A DNA stretch of 64,000 bases from Bradyrhizobium diazoefficiens USDA 110 (GTDB taxonomy: Bacteria; Pseudomonadota; Alphaproteobacteria; Rhizobiales; Xanthobacteraceae): positions 6,558,001 to 6,622,000 of the forward strand of contig NC_004463.1 of the NCBI RefSeq assembly GCF_000011365.1, in the 5' to 3' direction. The notes under the pieces are model-generated. The model did no database searches. It worked only from the letters and a program-made list of their open reading frames with translations, and was not told the DNA's origin. Below, in pieces: positions 17,114 through 25,732 of the stretch (positions are counted from its first letter, which is position 1; every line of letters begins with the position of its first letter). Both the position numbers and the translations under genes were made by a program.

Positions 17114-18046
17114 TCATAGCGTGGCAATCCGGCGAGACGTCGCCTCCACCCGCGCCCACAGCGCGATGATGTTGCGCTGACGCTGCGCGTGGCTTGCGTC
17201 GTCAGCGTCGAGCGAGCGGCACAAACGTGCAAGCACATCGACCCTGGGATCTCGAACATTCACAACGGCCTGCCTCACCGACGCAAAGGGATCGGATAGG
17301 TCCACGACGGCGGGCCCGCGTTCGTCTGCCGCGATCCTGAAGCAGGTCTTCGTGGAGCGACTGTCGACCCGCAGCGCAAACGGCGGCAGGGCCTGTGCAG
17401 TGAAGACCGCCTCCCAGGACGCCGTCTCGCCATCCGAGGGGCCGCCAACCACCGACGACGAGACATCGTCGTAGCTGAGCTCTGCAAGAAGCGCGATCAG
17501 ATGGATGCCGTAGAAGCGGAGTGCGCCGCCGCCACTGGCGTCGAACCGCTTCCAGTTTGCGAGATTGGCGCGATAGTGATGCGCCATGAAGCTCCAGTCC
17601 AGCGAAAGACCATCGGTTCCCTCGCAGAGCACCGCGCGGAGCCGCTCTGCCCACGGCATGAAACGAAAGGTGTAGCCGACGCGATAGCGCTTGCCGGCGT
17701 GCTCGAACGCCTCGATGAGCTGCGCCGCAAGCTGCGGCGTCGGCGCGACCGGCTTCTCCAGGATCAACTCGCGGATGTCGGGCATGTCTGCCAGCCGCGC
17801 CATCCAGCCGGCCTGATCGGCAGGACGAAGCGCAACCACTGCACCGCTCGCCTGCGCCAACGCCTCCTCGGTGCCGGGACACCAGGTCACCTCGGGCACA
17901 TATTGGACGAGCTCGCTTCGCCCGCCGACCACCGCACGGTAGCGCTCCGGCAGCGCCACCTTCATCCCGCACTCGATCAGCGCAGGCAGATACCCATACA
18001 TCCCGAAACCCGATCCGAGGATCGTGAAAACGGGCGCCTCAGGCAT
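17114..18046 (-). CDS. Gfo/Idh/MocA-family oxidoreductase
   Basis: This 310-residue NAD(P)-dependent oxidoreductase has a Rossmann-like start (TILGSGFGMYGYLPA) and the diagnostic EKP triad segment (LILEKPVAPT, about 93-102). The C-terminal alpha/beta domain holds YRVGYTFRFMPW and GGGALRFYGIHLIALL; the histidine in the latter is the usual catalytic position. It is the last gene of the minus-strand rfbF-rfbG-methyltransferase operon, with an 8-base overlap. It probably reduces the keto group left by the 4,6-dehydratase and methyltransferase on a CDP-bound sugar. The cofactor motif is slightly degenerate compared with GxGxxG. Confidence 0.8.
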   Translation of the reverse strand: MPEAPVFTILGSGFGMYGYLPALIECGMKVALPERYRAVVGGRSELVQYVPEVTWCPGTEEALAQASGAVVALRPADQAGWMARLADMPDIRELILEKPVAPTPQLAAQLIEAFEHAGKRYRVGYTFRFMPWAERLRAVLCEGTDGLSLDWSFMAHHYRANLANWKRFDASGGGALRFYGIHLIALLAELSYDDVSSSVVGGPSDGETASWEAVFTAQALPPFALRVDSRSTKTCFRIAADERGPAVVDLSDPFASVRQAVVNVRDPRVDVLARLCRSLDADDASHAQRQRNIIALWARVEATSRRIATL

Positions 18047-19283
18047 GGAAATCGTCCGCGCCGAGCACGTCGATCACCGGCCCCTTGTATCCGTTTTCCT
18101 GGAGATACTGACGGATCTCACGCGAGATGTGCCAGGCGAGATTGAGCAACGGCTTGCCCTGGTCGCCATGCGCGAACAATTCGTCGTCGGACACGATCGG
18201 AATGCGCGTGCCCGGCACATAGTGCCCGATCTTGATCGAGCCGGGTTTCTCGTGGACGGCCACGATCTCCTTTTCGGTCAGTCCCAGCAACTTGACCAGG
18301 ATCGCCGCACGGCCCGGAAACGCCTTGGCCCTGACAGGACCATGTGCCGCAATGATCTTCTTCAGCTCTTCGCCCTTGCGCGCCTTCCAGAGTTCGACGT
18401 CGCGCGCGAGCTGGGCGAACTCGGCCCTGAAATTGTTTTCGCGCGCGACGATCTCGGCTGCGACGGCATCGCTCTTCGCCGCGTGTCCGAGAATGACGCG
18501 GATATTGCCGCCATACCGCGCGGGAAATTCGACATTGACGATGTCGAGGCCAAGCGATCTCGCGATAAAGCTGAACGATTTGTACGAATAGGTGCGCGGA
18601 TGCTCGTGATAGAAAGTGTCGAACTGATGCCGGTCCAGCACCGCGCCGAGATAGTGGTTCTCGATCACGATCACCGTCTGAGGCCCGAGCAGCGCCTTCA
18701 GCGCCGCAAGCACGCCGTTCAGATCCTCGATATGCGCGAAGACGTTGGTGAAGGTGATGATGTCGGGCGTGCCGACTGCACGACGGATCTCGGCCGCGGT
18801 CTCCGTGCTGAGATAGTTCTGCACCACGAAATGGCCCTTCGCGGCGGCGTCCTGCGCCGCGCCGGTCGGCTCGATGCCGGCCGTTGTCGCGCCGGCCTCA
18901 CGGAAGAAATCGAGCAGGCTGCCGTCGTTGCAACCGATGTCGAGCGCGATCTTGCCGGTCAGGGGTCCCATCCGCTCCGCGCAGGTCGCCACGAGACCCT
19001 TCATTCCCGAGAGCACATCGGCGGTGAAACGCGAGCGGTAATGATAGTCCTTGGGGAAAAGATCCTCTTTCGGAACCTGGAAGCGCTGATGGCCAGTGGC
19101 GCAAGTCGGGCAGAAATCGATCAGAATCGGATATTCGCGGCACTGGCGCGAATCGCCGACCGCCACCAGGTCGTCGCACAGGGGATGCAGGCCGAGATCG
19201 AGCACCGGCACGAGCTTGTCGTTGCCGCAGACCTCGCAACTCTTGATCTCGGTAAGCGGTCTCGTCGACGTGGTGGTCATCAT
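18039..19283 (-). CDS. class I SAM C-methyltransferase of nucleotide-sugar type
   Basis: This 414-residue three-part enzyme begins with a zinc-binding N-terminal domain (CEVCGND, later FCPTCATGHQ), continues with a SAM-binding core (ALDIGCNDGSLLDFF as motif I, then FTNVFAHIEDL) and ends with the C-terminal domain of the methyltransf_13/14 arrangement. A conserved FYHEHPRTYSYKSF segment is present. This layout matches C-methyltransferases that methylate C3 of a 4-keto-6-deoxy nucleotide sugar, such as TylC3-type enzymes. Placed after rfbF and rfbG, it should put a methyl branch on CDP-4-keto-6-deoxyglucose or a derivative. Confidence 0.86.
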   Translation of the reverse strand: MMTTTSTRPLTEIKSCEVCGNDKLVPVLDLGLHPLCDDLVAVGDSRQCREYPILIDFCPTCATGHQRFQVPKEDLFPKDYHYRSRFTADVLSGMKGLVATCAERMGPLTGKIALDIGCNDGSLLDFFREAGATTAGIEPTGAAQDAAAKGHFVVQNYLSTETAAEIRRAVGTPDIITFTNVFAHIEDLNGVLAALKALLGPQTVIVIENHYLGAVLDRHQFDTFYHEHPRTYSYKSFSFIARSLGLDIVNVEFPARYGGNIRVILGHAAKSDAVAAEIVARENNFRAEFAQLARDVELWKARKGEELKKIIAAHGPVRAKAFPGRAAILVKLLGLTEKEIVAVHEKPGSIKIGHYVPGTRIPIVSDDELFAHGDQGKPLLNLAWHISREIRQYLQENGYKGPVIDVLGADDFHA

Positions 19284-19305
19284 ATTGATCCGATTTGACA
19301 GGCGG

Positions 19306-20367
19306 CTAGTTCAGCCTGGTGTTCATGAATGCGTCGATCTGGTCAACCATCACTGGCCTGACCGCGGCGCCCTGCTCGAACGCCTTGTACCACTCCACCA
19401 CGGCGGACGCGGCACGATCGAGGCCCCAACGCGGCGCCCAGCCGAGATGAGCCCGCGCCTTGGAGCTGTCCAGCGACAGCAGCCGCGCCTCGTGCGGATG
19501 CTGTCCCGGCTGCGGCATCTGCTGCGACGGAACGCCCCACAACAGCGCGAGGCGATCGACCAGCCAGCGCACCGTGCGCACGCTATCGGCGTCGGGGCCA
19601 AAATTCCATTCGCTGGAGAATGCAGCCGGATCGCGCCACAGATGCTCGGCGAGCAGAATGTAGCCCGACAGCGGCTCGAGCACGTGCTGCCAGGGCCGCA
19701 CCGCATCGGGATTGCGGACCGGCACCGGCTGCCCGTTGCGGATCGCGGCGATCACATCGGGGACGAGACGATCCTGCGCCCAGTCGCCGCCACCGATCAC
19801 ATTGCCGGCGCGGGCGCTGGCGAAGCCGATCCGGTGAGTTCCGCTGAAGAACGAGGACCGATACGCCGCCGTGACCAGTTCCGCGCAGGCCTTGCTGCTG
19901 GAATAGGGATCCTTGCCGCCGAGCGGATCGGTCTCGCGGTAGCCCCACACCCATTCCTTGTTATCGTAGCATTTGTCGCTGGTGACGTTGACCACCACGC
20001 GCACGCCGGAGGTCCGCACCGCCTCGAAGACGTGCACGGTGCCCATGACGTTGGTCGCATAGGTGCCGACCGGATCGTCATAGGACGCCCGCACGATCGC
20101 CTGCGCCGCCATATGAAACACGATCTCGGGCTGGAATCGGTCGAACACCGCCTTGACCGCGAGTGGATCGCGGATATCAGCGAAGACCGATACGGTGTCC
20201 CGTGCAGTCTGCGCCAGGTCGAACAGGTTGGGGGTCGTCGACGGCGGCAGCGCGAGACCCGCGACCTCGGCGCCGAGATGGCGTAGCCACGCCACCATCC
20301 AGCCGCCTTTGAAGCCGGTGTGCCCGGTGACGAGAACGCGCTTCCCCGTCCAGAAAGTGGCGTTCAT
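19306..20367 (-). CDS. rfbG: CDP-glucose 4,6-dehydratase
   Basis: This 353-residue extended SDR starts at the ATG at 20367 ([13 protein letters not shown]), whose ATGA overlaps the rfbF stop. The cofactor motif is [10 protein letters not shown], followed by [14 protein letters not shown], the catalytic T-S-D-K-C-Y-D-N segment and Y-S-S-S-K. These are hallmark sequences of RfbG rather than RmlB. It converts CDP-glucose to CDP-4-keto-6-deoxy-D-glucose with internal NAD recycling. Together with the cytidylyltransferase upstream it commits carbon to CDP-deoxyhexoses. The 3-dehydratase RfbH/AscC is not present nearby, so a 3,6-dideoxyhexose is not the obvious product. Confidence 0.93.
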   Translation of the reverse strand: MNATFWTGKRVLVTGHTGFKGGWMVAWLRHLGAEVAGLALPPSTTPNLFDLAQTARDTVSVFADIRDPLAVKAVFDRFQPEIVFHMAAQAIVRASYDDPVGTYATNVMGTVHVFEAVRTSGVRVVVNVTSDKCYDNKEWVWGYRETDPLGGKDPYSSSKACAELVTAAYRSSFFSGTHRIGFASARAGNVIGGGDWAQDRLVPDVIAAIRNGQPVPVRNPDAVRPWQHVLEPLSGYILLAEHLWRDPAAFSSEWNFGPDADSVRTVRWLVDRLALLWGVPSQQMPQPGQHPHEARLLSLDSSKARAHLGWAPRWGLDRAASAVVEWYKAFEQGAAVRPVMVDQIDAFMNTRLN

Positions 20368-21140
20368 GGCCAGTGCTTCCACGGCGCCTGCCCGCTGTCC
20401 CAGAGTTGTTCGAGATGCAGCTTGTCCCGCAGCGTGTCCATCGCTTCCCAGAAGCCGGTGTGGCGGTAGGCCGCGAGCTGTCCGTCCTGCGACAGGCGCT
20501 TCAGCGGCTCCTGCTCCCAGATTGTGGCGTCGTCCCCGAGATAGTCGAAGATCGCCGGCTCCAGCACGAAGAAGCCGCCGTTGATCCAGCGACCGTCGCC
20601 CCGCGGTTTCTCCTCGAAATGCCGGACCACGTCGTCGCCGATGTCGAGCGCACCGAAACGCGCCGGCGGCTGGATGGCGGTGACCGTCGCATGGCGGCCG
20701 TGGGCGCGATGAAATTCGCGTAGCGCGCCGATATCGACGTCCGCGAGGCCGTCGCCATAGGTCATGCAGAACGTCTCGTTGCCGACATAGTCCCTGACGC
20801 GCTTGAGACGGCCGCCGGTCATGGTGTTGAGGCCGGTGTCAACCAACGTCACCTTCCAGTGCTCGGCGAACTTGTTGTGCACTTCCATCGCATTGTTGGC
20901 GAGGTCGAAGGTGACGTCCGCCATATGGAGGAAGTAGTTAGCGAAATATTCCTTGATGACGTAGGACTTGTAGCCACAGCAGATGATGAATTCGTCGATA
21001 CCGTGCGACGAGAAGATCTTCATGATGTGCCACAGGATCGGCTTGCCGCCGATCTCGATCATGGGTTTCGGCTTGATGTGGCTCTCTTCGGTGATGCGAG
21101 TCCCGAAGCCACCTGCCAGAATCACGGCCTTCATGCTCAT
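20364..21140 (-). CDS. rfbF: glucose-1-phosphate cytidylyltransferase
   Basis: This 258-residue nucleotidyltransferase carries the activation signature [20 protein letters not shown] at 9-28, [10 protein letters not shown] with the metal-binding aspartate, and [18 protein letters not shown]. The sequence is typical of RfbF, which makes CDP-glucose from CTP and glucose 1-phosphate. The start may be ATG 21140 or the ATG two codons inside (21134). It is the first gene of a four-gene leftward operon ending at 17114. The 231-base region upstream is shared with a divergent glycosyltransferase gene. Confidence 0.94.
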   Translation of the reverse strand: MSMKAVILAGGFGTRITEESHIKPKPMIEIGGKPILWHIMKIFSSHGIDEFIICCGYKSYVIKEYFANYFLHMADVTFDLANNAMEVHNKFAEHWKVTLVDTGLNTMTGGRLKRVRDYVGNETFCMTYGDGLADVDIGALREFHRAHGRHATVTAIQPPARFGALDIGDDVVRHFEEKPRGDGRWINGGFFVLEPAIFDYLGDDATIWEQEPLKRLSQDGQLAAYRHTGFWEAMDTLRDKLHLEQLWDSGQAPWKHWP

Positions 21141-21185
21141 ACCCGTCCAGCAGAAAACGTCACATCAGAACGATTAGTCTAGTCT

Positions 21186-21191
21186 TGTCAA
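21186..21191 (-). promoter_or_regulatory. possible -35 box for the rfbF operon
   Basis: TTGACA reads leftward on the minus strand 46 bases before the rfbF start. It is a perfect consensus -35 box, but no good -10 box lies at 16-18 bases, so the call is tentative. Confidence 0.25.
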
Positions 21192-21320
21192 CAAGATCCA
21201 ACTGTCCCCGCCTGTTCCCGGAACGGTTGAAGTTGCCGACTTACCTGCTAAAGAAACGATTAAAGGATGGCAACCCCACCACCGGCGCGCCAGTCCCCTC
21301 GGGCGGCCGCCGGCTGCCCG

Positions 21321-21340
21321 ACTCCCCCCGCGGGGGGAGT
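21321..21340. repeat. perfect 20-bp GC palindrome in a divergent intergenic region
   Basis: ACTCCCCCCGCGGGGGGAGT is self-complementary over its full length without a loop. It lies 31 bases before the glycosyltransferase start and would sit in that gene's leader. It may be an operator, an extruding hairpin or part of a dispersed repeat; nothing in the sequence decides between them. Apart from this and the TTGACA above, the 21141-21371 gap holds nothing recognisable. Confidence 0.6.
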
Positions 21341-21371
21341 AATCCCGCCCGATGGACGTCCTGGAGGATTG

Positions 21372-22310
21372 ATGCGGAAGAAGATCAGCCTTGTGACGCC
21401 CTGCTACAACGAGGAGGCGGGAATCCGGGAATGCTACGCGGCGGTCAAGGAAATCTTCGACCGTGAGCTTCCGGGTTACGAGCGCGAGCACATCTTCTGC
21501 GATAACGCCTCGAGCGACCGGACGGTGGAGATTCTCAAGGAGATCGCAGCCGAGGATCCCTCGGTGAAGGTCATCGTGAACGCCCGGAATTTCGGCGTGT
21601 TGAGGAACACCTACAACGGCGTGCTGGCCTCGACAGGCGACGCCACCATATTGTTCATGCCCGCGGATTTGCAGGACCCGCCGTCGCTGATCCCGACTTT
21701 CGTCAAGCATTGGGAAGACGGCTATGAGATCGTGTTCGGCATCCGGGCGCGACGCGAGGAGCCGTTCCTGAGCCGCACGGCCCGCCACATGTACTACAAG
21801 ATGATCAGCCGCATGTCCTATGTCGACTATCCGGCCGACGTCGGCGACTATCAGCTGGTCGACCGCAAGGTGCTCGACGCCATGAAGCAGTTCGAGGACG
21901 TCCAGCCCTTCATGCGCATGATGCCGTTCGAATGCGGCTTCCGCTCGATCGGCGTGCCCTACACCTGGCTCGCGCGAAAGCACGGCATATCCCGCAACCG
22001 GCTGTCGAGCCTGATCGACCAGGGGCTGCTCGGCGCCATCAGCTTCTCGACCGTGCCGCTACGTACCGCATTCTTCTTCGGACTGATCATCTCGTCGCTG
22101 AGCTTCGCCTATGCGTTCGTCGTGTTCCTGCTCAAGTTAGCCGGCTTCGACATCGGTCCGCACGGCATCCCCACGATCGTCATCGGCCTGTTCTTCTTCG
22201 GTGGCGTGCAGTTGTTTTTCCTCGGCGTGCTCGGCGAATATATCGTCGCGATCTACAACCAGGTCCGGCGACGGCCGATCGTTGTCGAGCGCGAACGGAT
22301 CAATTTCTGA
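21372..22310 (+). CDS. family 2 glycosyltransferase of the undecaprenyl/dolichyl-phosphate type
   Basis: This 312-residue protein starts at ATG 21372 behind GGAGGA (21363-21368); an upstream in-frame ATG at 21267 would add 35 proline-rich, non-conserved residues. The GT-A domain shows LVTPCYNEEAGI, DNASSDRT and the PADLQDPP metal-site aspartates. Two C-terminal membrane helices lie at about 230-255 and 265-290. This architecture is that of ArnC/GtrB-type enzymes that move a sugar from a nucleotide to a polyprenyl phosphate on the inner-membrane face. It probably provides a lipid-linked sugar for side-chain decoration. The two large membrane proteins nearby are candidate partners that would use such a donor. 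Confidence 0.87.
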   Translation: MRKKISLVTPCYNEEAGIRECYAAVKEIFDRELPGYEREHIFCDNASSDRTVEILKEIAAEDPSVKVIVNARNFGVLRNTYNGVLASTGDATILFMPADLQDPPSLIPTFVKHWEDGYEIVFGIRARREEPFLSRTARHMYYKMISRMSYVDYPADVGDYQLVDRKVLDAMKQFEDVQPFMRMMPFECGFRSIGVPYTWLARKHGISRNRLSSLIDQGLLGAISFSTVPLRTAFFFGLIISSLSFAYAFVVFLLKLAGFDIGPHGIPTIVIGLFFFGGVQLFFLGVLGEYIVAIYNQVRRRPIVVERERINF

Positions 22311-22340
22311 CCGACCTGACGTCCGGTGACGCCCGGGCCT

Positions 22341-23582
22341 TCAGTGCCCGTCGGCCAGCGAGGCATCCTGGGTGGTCGTCACACCCCGGTCCGCAGCGCC
22401 TATTTCCAACAGTTTTCCGAGCCCTTCGCTGGCCACAAAAGCAAGCGCAGTCAGCGCAGGTATGATCAGTCGCGTCTCGGAAAAGTCGGCGATCACAAAG
22501 ACGATCCCCACATGGACCAGACCTGCCGGAAGGACGACGGCCATCGTCCGCGTCAGCGCGAACGTCCTCACAATCACGATCGCGAGGACGGGGCTGGCGA
22601 TCGCCACCGCAAGCTTCATGGTGAGCAGATTGACGACGAGTTTGGAGAAATAATCCCCATGCGTGATCAGGAACGATCTGAAGTCCGTTCCGGGGTGCAT
22701 CCAGATCAGAATCTTCGGCACGGCTATCGAAATGCCGACGAGCAGGCCAAACAGGCCCCATTCCTTTGGCGTCGGCCATCGCCGCTCGAAAGCGGCGAGA
22801 CTCAGAAGCACGAATGCCGAAGCGAACACGACATCGGTGCGGCCGAAACTGATGATCAACCCTGAAATAATCGCGGCTGGATACTGACGCGATACCAGCA
22901 AAAAGAGCTGCCAGAACAATCCGCCCGCAATAAAGACCGGGCCCATGCGTCCCGGATAGATCGCGATTTGCGTGTAGAACGCGAAAGTCAGCAGGCATAG
23001 CCATGACGCCGTCGGCGAAAGCAGCAGCGTCGCCAGTGCAAATACCGCAAGGAACGACAGCGAATCGAACATGTAGTTCGCGACGATGTGGGTATGGAAC
23101 GTCGAGCCTCCCCGGGTGTGGTCGTCGCCAAGGATCTGGACGTAAACCTCGGTGATCCTGGCGATCAACGGCCGGATGACGCCTTCAACGGCGTCGATAT
23201 GGGCAAATTCGCGCTCGTGATCGAGACTGAATTGCAACCGCTCGCGCAGCAGGTTTGCTTCGTGCGCGGTGATGGATAGCGCAAGACAGCAACAAACGAG
23301 CAGCCCCAGCACGACCGGATTGAAGAAACTCCTTCGAACCTTGAAGAGCAGCACGAGCGGAGCGAGAGCCGCACTCACGAAGAAGGCTATTCCGGCATAT
23401 CGAAGCACGCCAGGCAGAAACCTGTCGGATATGTCGGCCCACCACCAGGCGATAACGAGAACATTCGAGATGAACCAGAATCCCATCACCAGGCCGAGGG
23501 ATGGAGTCTTCATGCGCTCGTCGAAATTCAGCAATCGGCCAGGACCGCCGAGCGATGACAGCATAGACCCGCGCTCCGTCAA
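22341..23582 (-). CDS. polytopic membrane protein, possible GT-C-type transferase
   Basis: This 413-residue protein has about ten hydrophobic segments and a longer loop between roughly 105 and 160. I do not recognise a named family. The size, helix number and neighbours suggest a glycosyltransferase of the GT-C fold or an O-unit modifying protein, but there is no diagnostic motif, so this is inference. The start could be 23582 or the methionines at residues 7 or 24; the first helix begins near residue 28. It is convergent with the family 2 transferase (30-base gap). The two hypothetical genes to its right read in the same direction and may be co-transcribed. Confidence 0.65.
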   Translation of the reverse strand: MTERGSMLSSLGGPGRLLNFDERMKTPSLGLVMGFWFISNVLVIAWWWADISDRFLPGVLRYAGIAFFVSAALAPLVLLFKVRRSFFNPVVLGLLVCCCLALSITAHEANLLRERLQFSLDHEREFAHIDAVEGVIRPLIARITEVYVQILGDDHTRGGSTFHTHIVANYMFDSLSFLAVFALATLLLSPTASWLCLLTFAFYTQIAIYPGRMGPVFIAGGLFWQLFLLVSRQYPAAIISGLIISFGRTDVVFASAFVLLSLAAFERRWPTPKEWGLFGLLVGISIAVPKILIWMHPGTDFRSFLITHGDYFSKLVVNLLTMKLAVAIASPVLAIVIVRTFALTRTMAVVLPAGLVHVGIVFVIADFSETRLIIPALTALAFVASEGLGKLLEIGAADRGVTTTQDASLADGH

Positions 23583-23594
23583 TCGATTTCCAAA

Positions 23595-24518
23595 TCAGTG
23601 TTGCAGGATGCCGGCGAGATTCATGTGAGCGGGACGCGAATGCTCGATGCCCAGGAGCGTCCGCCGGTTGTCGTTCGTGCGCTGCAAATGCAGGCTGGCG
23701 AGCGTGACCCCGGTGCAGGTGGTGACTGTGCTTCCGCGACCGCCGAACGGCTTGAGAAAGTCGAACACACAACTGCCGAACATATCCACGACCGACATCT
23801 CGCGTGCTCCGAGCGGCGGAATCTCGCCGAAGTCCGCCTCCAGTTCCTCGCCATCCTCGCGGATCAGCCGAGACGTCGGCCGGGCCGCATGAGCATATTC
23901 GGGATCGGAGGAATGATTGATCAGCAACAGGCTGCTGACGATGTCACTGGTCGCAATGATCTTCGGGTTAATGCCGGTAAATCCGACATGTGCCTTGAGC
24001 CTGCCCTCGTTCAACGGCCGGGCAAACGCTCCAGTGCGATAGATCGCGACGTTGTCCTGATCCACATAGGTCATGGAATAGCTGGCAGGCGAGGAGCGAA
24101 AGCCGTCCATGCGTCCGCGCGACATCACGGCGATGACCAAATAGTCGTCCTGCGGCAGCTTGAGCGTCGCGAAGAGGCGCGACAGCTCGATCTCGACGGT
24201 CGCACCCGGCGCATAGTTTTCAGGGAACTCGTAGGTCGCGCGGTAATCGCCCTGACGCGACAGGATGTGCAGCTTGAACCTGAGCTTCTTGCTGAATCCC
24301 GAAGCGACGAGGCTGGCGAGCTCGGGCACGAGGTCCTTGACCGTTTCGCGAAAGTTCTTGCGCAGGCTGCCGGCGATGAGGCTGCGAAGATACCTGATGT
24401 CGACCGGACGATACCAAGCAGGGATCGAGAACCCCATGCGCGACTCGACCCCAGCAAAGGTCGGGAACATGAACCTGGGCTCGTGAGGCCTCCAAGGAGT
24501 TGAAGAGAAACGTGTCAC
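23595..24518 (-). CDS. conserved hypothetical protein, paralogue of its neighbour
   Basis: This 307-residue soluble protein has no recognised domain. It is rich in beta-strand-like alternation. It shares a C-terminal pattern with the adjacent protein at 24530-25270: a hydrophobic VN/IN strand, T-S/A-R-L, E-I-x-P-x-G-A and V/L-D-M/L-F, then G-V/T-x-L/I-A-S and a terminal histidine motif. The two are therefore tandem paralogues that have diverged. The start is GTG 24518 or the internal ATG at 24470. The last gene of the group, the membrane protein, begins 13 bases further left. Possible roles are a carbohydrate-binding or methyl/acyl-transfer accessory protein, but nothing in the sequence proves this. 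Confidence 0.6.
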   Translation of the reverse strand: MTRFSSTPWRPHEPRFMFPTFAGVESRMGFSIPAWYRPVDIRYLRSLIAGSLRKNFRETVKDLVPELASLVASGFSKKLRFKLHILSRQGDYRATYEFPENYAPGATVEIELSRLFATLKLPQDDYLVIAVMSRGRMDGFRSSPASYSMTYVDQDNVAIYRTGAFARPLNEGRLKAHVGFTGINPKIIATSDIVSSLLLINHSSDPEYAHAARPTSRLIREDGEELEADFGEIPPLGAREMSVVDMFGSCVFDFLKPFGGRGSTVTTCTGVTLASLHLQRTNDNRRTLLGIEHSRPAHMNLAGILQH

Positions 24519-24529
24519 GGGCGCCGCCT

Positions 24530-25270
24530 CTAGAAATGATGCAAGCTGAACTTGCCGTTGGCAAATTCGTAGTAGCTGAACGGACTGGCGATATTGGTTC
24601 CCTTGAACTCCAGGGCAAATCCTTCATCCGCACCAATCAATCTTTCGGCCTCCGGGAAGAGGTCCAGCGTGCTGATGCGGACCGCGCCCATCGGCGCAAT
24701 TTCCGGAAGCGCGCGCTCGCCCAGTGCGGTGCCATTCAGAGCCATGAGTCGAGCCGTACCCACCGAGGCGCCCTCGGACGCCATGCAGGAGTTCACGAGC
24801 ACAACACCAGACTCCCTCAGGAAGCGCGTGAGATAGGACTGCATCCAGGCGGAGGTCGGGAACGGCGCTGCTGCGACGGGCTCGCGCTCGTGCGACAATG
24901 TTATTGCGCCGCGCTGCGAGAAATATTGTGCGTAGTAACCGGTCGTCACCTTTCGTCCGGGCCGAAGCTTGGTCTCATGTTTCGGCACCAAAGCCATCGC
25001 CACTGTTCCCGAAACGCGCGGACAAAGCCCCGATGTCTGCAGCTGCAACTGTCCGTTAACGCCGAGTTCCCTGTGGAAATATCCAGCCTGCTTGCCCGCT
25101 CCGTCGAACAACCAGACGTGGGCATCCACTTCCGGATGATCCTTCGTGAAGACCGAGAAGTAGTTGAATGCGCAGACTTCCGTCGTGACGGTCTCGTCGT
25201 TGCGCAGGTAGAGCACCGCGGGCGGATAGCCCCTTGCGACGGCCTCGCTGATCTGCAATTCACCGGGCAT
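24530..25270 (-). CDS. conserved hypothetical protein, first of a paralogous pair
   Basis: This 246-residue protein starts at ATG 25270 (MPGELQISEAV); a longer in-frame form to 25306 is possible. It has no signal peptide or membrane helix. Its last 100 residues align by eye with the C-terminus of the neighbour at 23595-24518 (here EIAPMGAVRISTLDLF, there EIPPLGAREMSVVDMF). I cannot name the family. An N-terminal stretch VDAHVWLFDGAGKQAGYFHRE looks like beta hairpins. It lies 11 bases upstream of its paralogue, so the two are probably co-translated and may form a heteromer. Confidence 0.58.
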   Translation of the reverse strand: MPGELQISEAVARGYPPAVLYLRNDETVTTEVCAFNYFSVFTKDHPEVDAHVWLFDGAGKQAGYFHRELGVNGQLQLQTSGLCPRVSGTVAMALVPKHETKLRPGRKVTTGYYAQYFSQRGAITLSHEREPVAAAPFPTSAWMQSYLTRFLRESGVVLVNSCMASEGASVGTARLMALNGTALGERALPEIAPMGAVRISTLDLFPEAERLIGADEGFALEFKGTNIASPFSYYEFANGKFSLHHF

Positions 25271-25689
25271 TCGACAGGACTCGGCGGGAGAGCAAGGAAC
25301 CGGCACAGGCCGAATCGACCGGCGGCATTCTACAAATCATACGATGTCCCTGCCCGCATGCCAAAACGTCGGCGCGATCTCGGTGTCTGTTTACGCTCAG
25401 CCGAAAGGGGAATCAACCGGGAACGGCGCCGCAACGGGCGGGTTGGGAGATGTGGCTCGCCCCGAGCACGGTCGTCAAGCTCAAAGCAACCTGTCACTGT
25501 GGCAGCCGGAAAGCCTGACGGTCGGAAAAGATAACACTCTGTCCTCAAATGCGCGCGTTGCCGCCCGCCCTCGAATCCTTGCATTGCCCCTGCGGCTCCC
25601 GTATGACCGAAATCGGCTACTTGACGTGGTATCTGCCGGAACATCGGCCTATCCTGGACCTACACCGTGCTTCAACGACCGCTCGTTAG
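25271..25689 (+). other. gene-poor region with a copied promoter and 5' gene relic
   Basis: About 420 bases without an intact gene. From 25575 onward the sequence resembles the promoter and start region of the kinase gene at 9763-9890: CCTTGCAT, CGGCTCCCGTAT, CCTGGACCT and CGTGCTT occur in the same order, with 12 fewer bases in the middle. The first part (25271-25574) shows nothing recognisable. Confidence 0.6.
25579..25607 (+). promoter_or_regulatory. second copy of the TTGCAT-17-TATnAC promoter
   Basis: TTGCAT (25579-25584) and TATGAC (25602-25607) are 17 bases apart, as in the copy at 9767-9795. It would drive transcription of the 21-codon relic at 25667-25732 and the truncated methyltransferase behind it. 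Confidence 0.4.
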
Positions 25690-25732
25690 CATTCCTCCAA
25701 ACACGACGCCCATTCCGCCGAGGAACCGCTGA
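25667..25732 (+). pseudogene. 21-codon relic resembling the N-terminus of the CBS-kinase gene
   Basis: The GTG at 25667 opens a frame reading MLQRPLVSI, against MLERTLVTI at the start of the CBS kinase (six of nine positions identical). It then diverges and stops at 25730-25732. With the copied promoter upstream this looks like the 5' end of a duplicated gene whose remainder is gone. Confidence 0.45.

Noticed and set aside
18024..19298. Plus-strand open frame of 424 codons
   Set aside because: It is antisense to the C-methyltransferase gene, which has clear zinc and SAM motifs. No domain is visible in the plus-strand frame.
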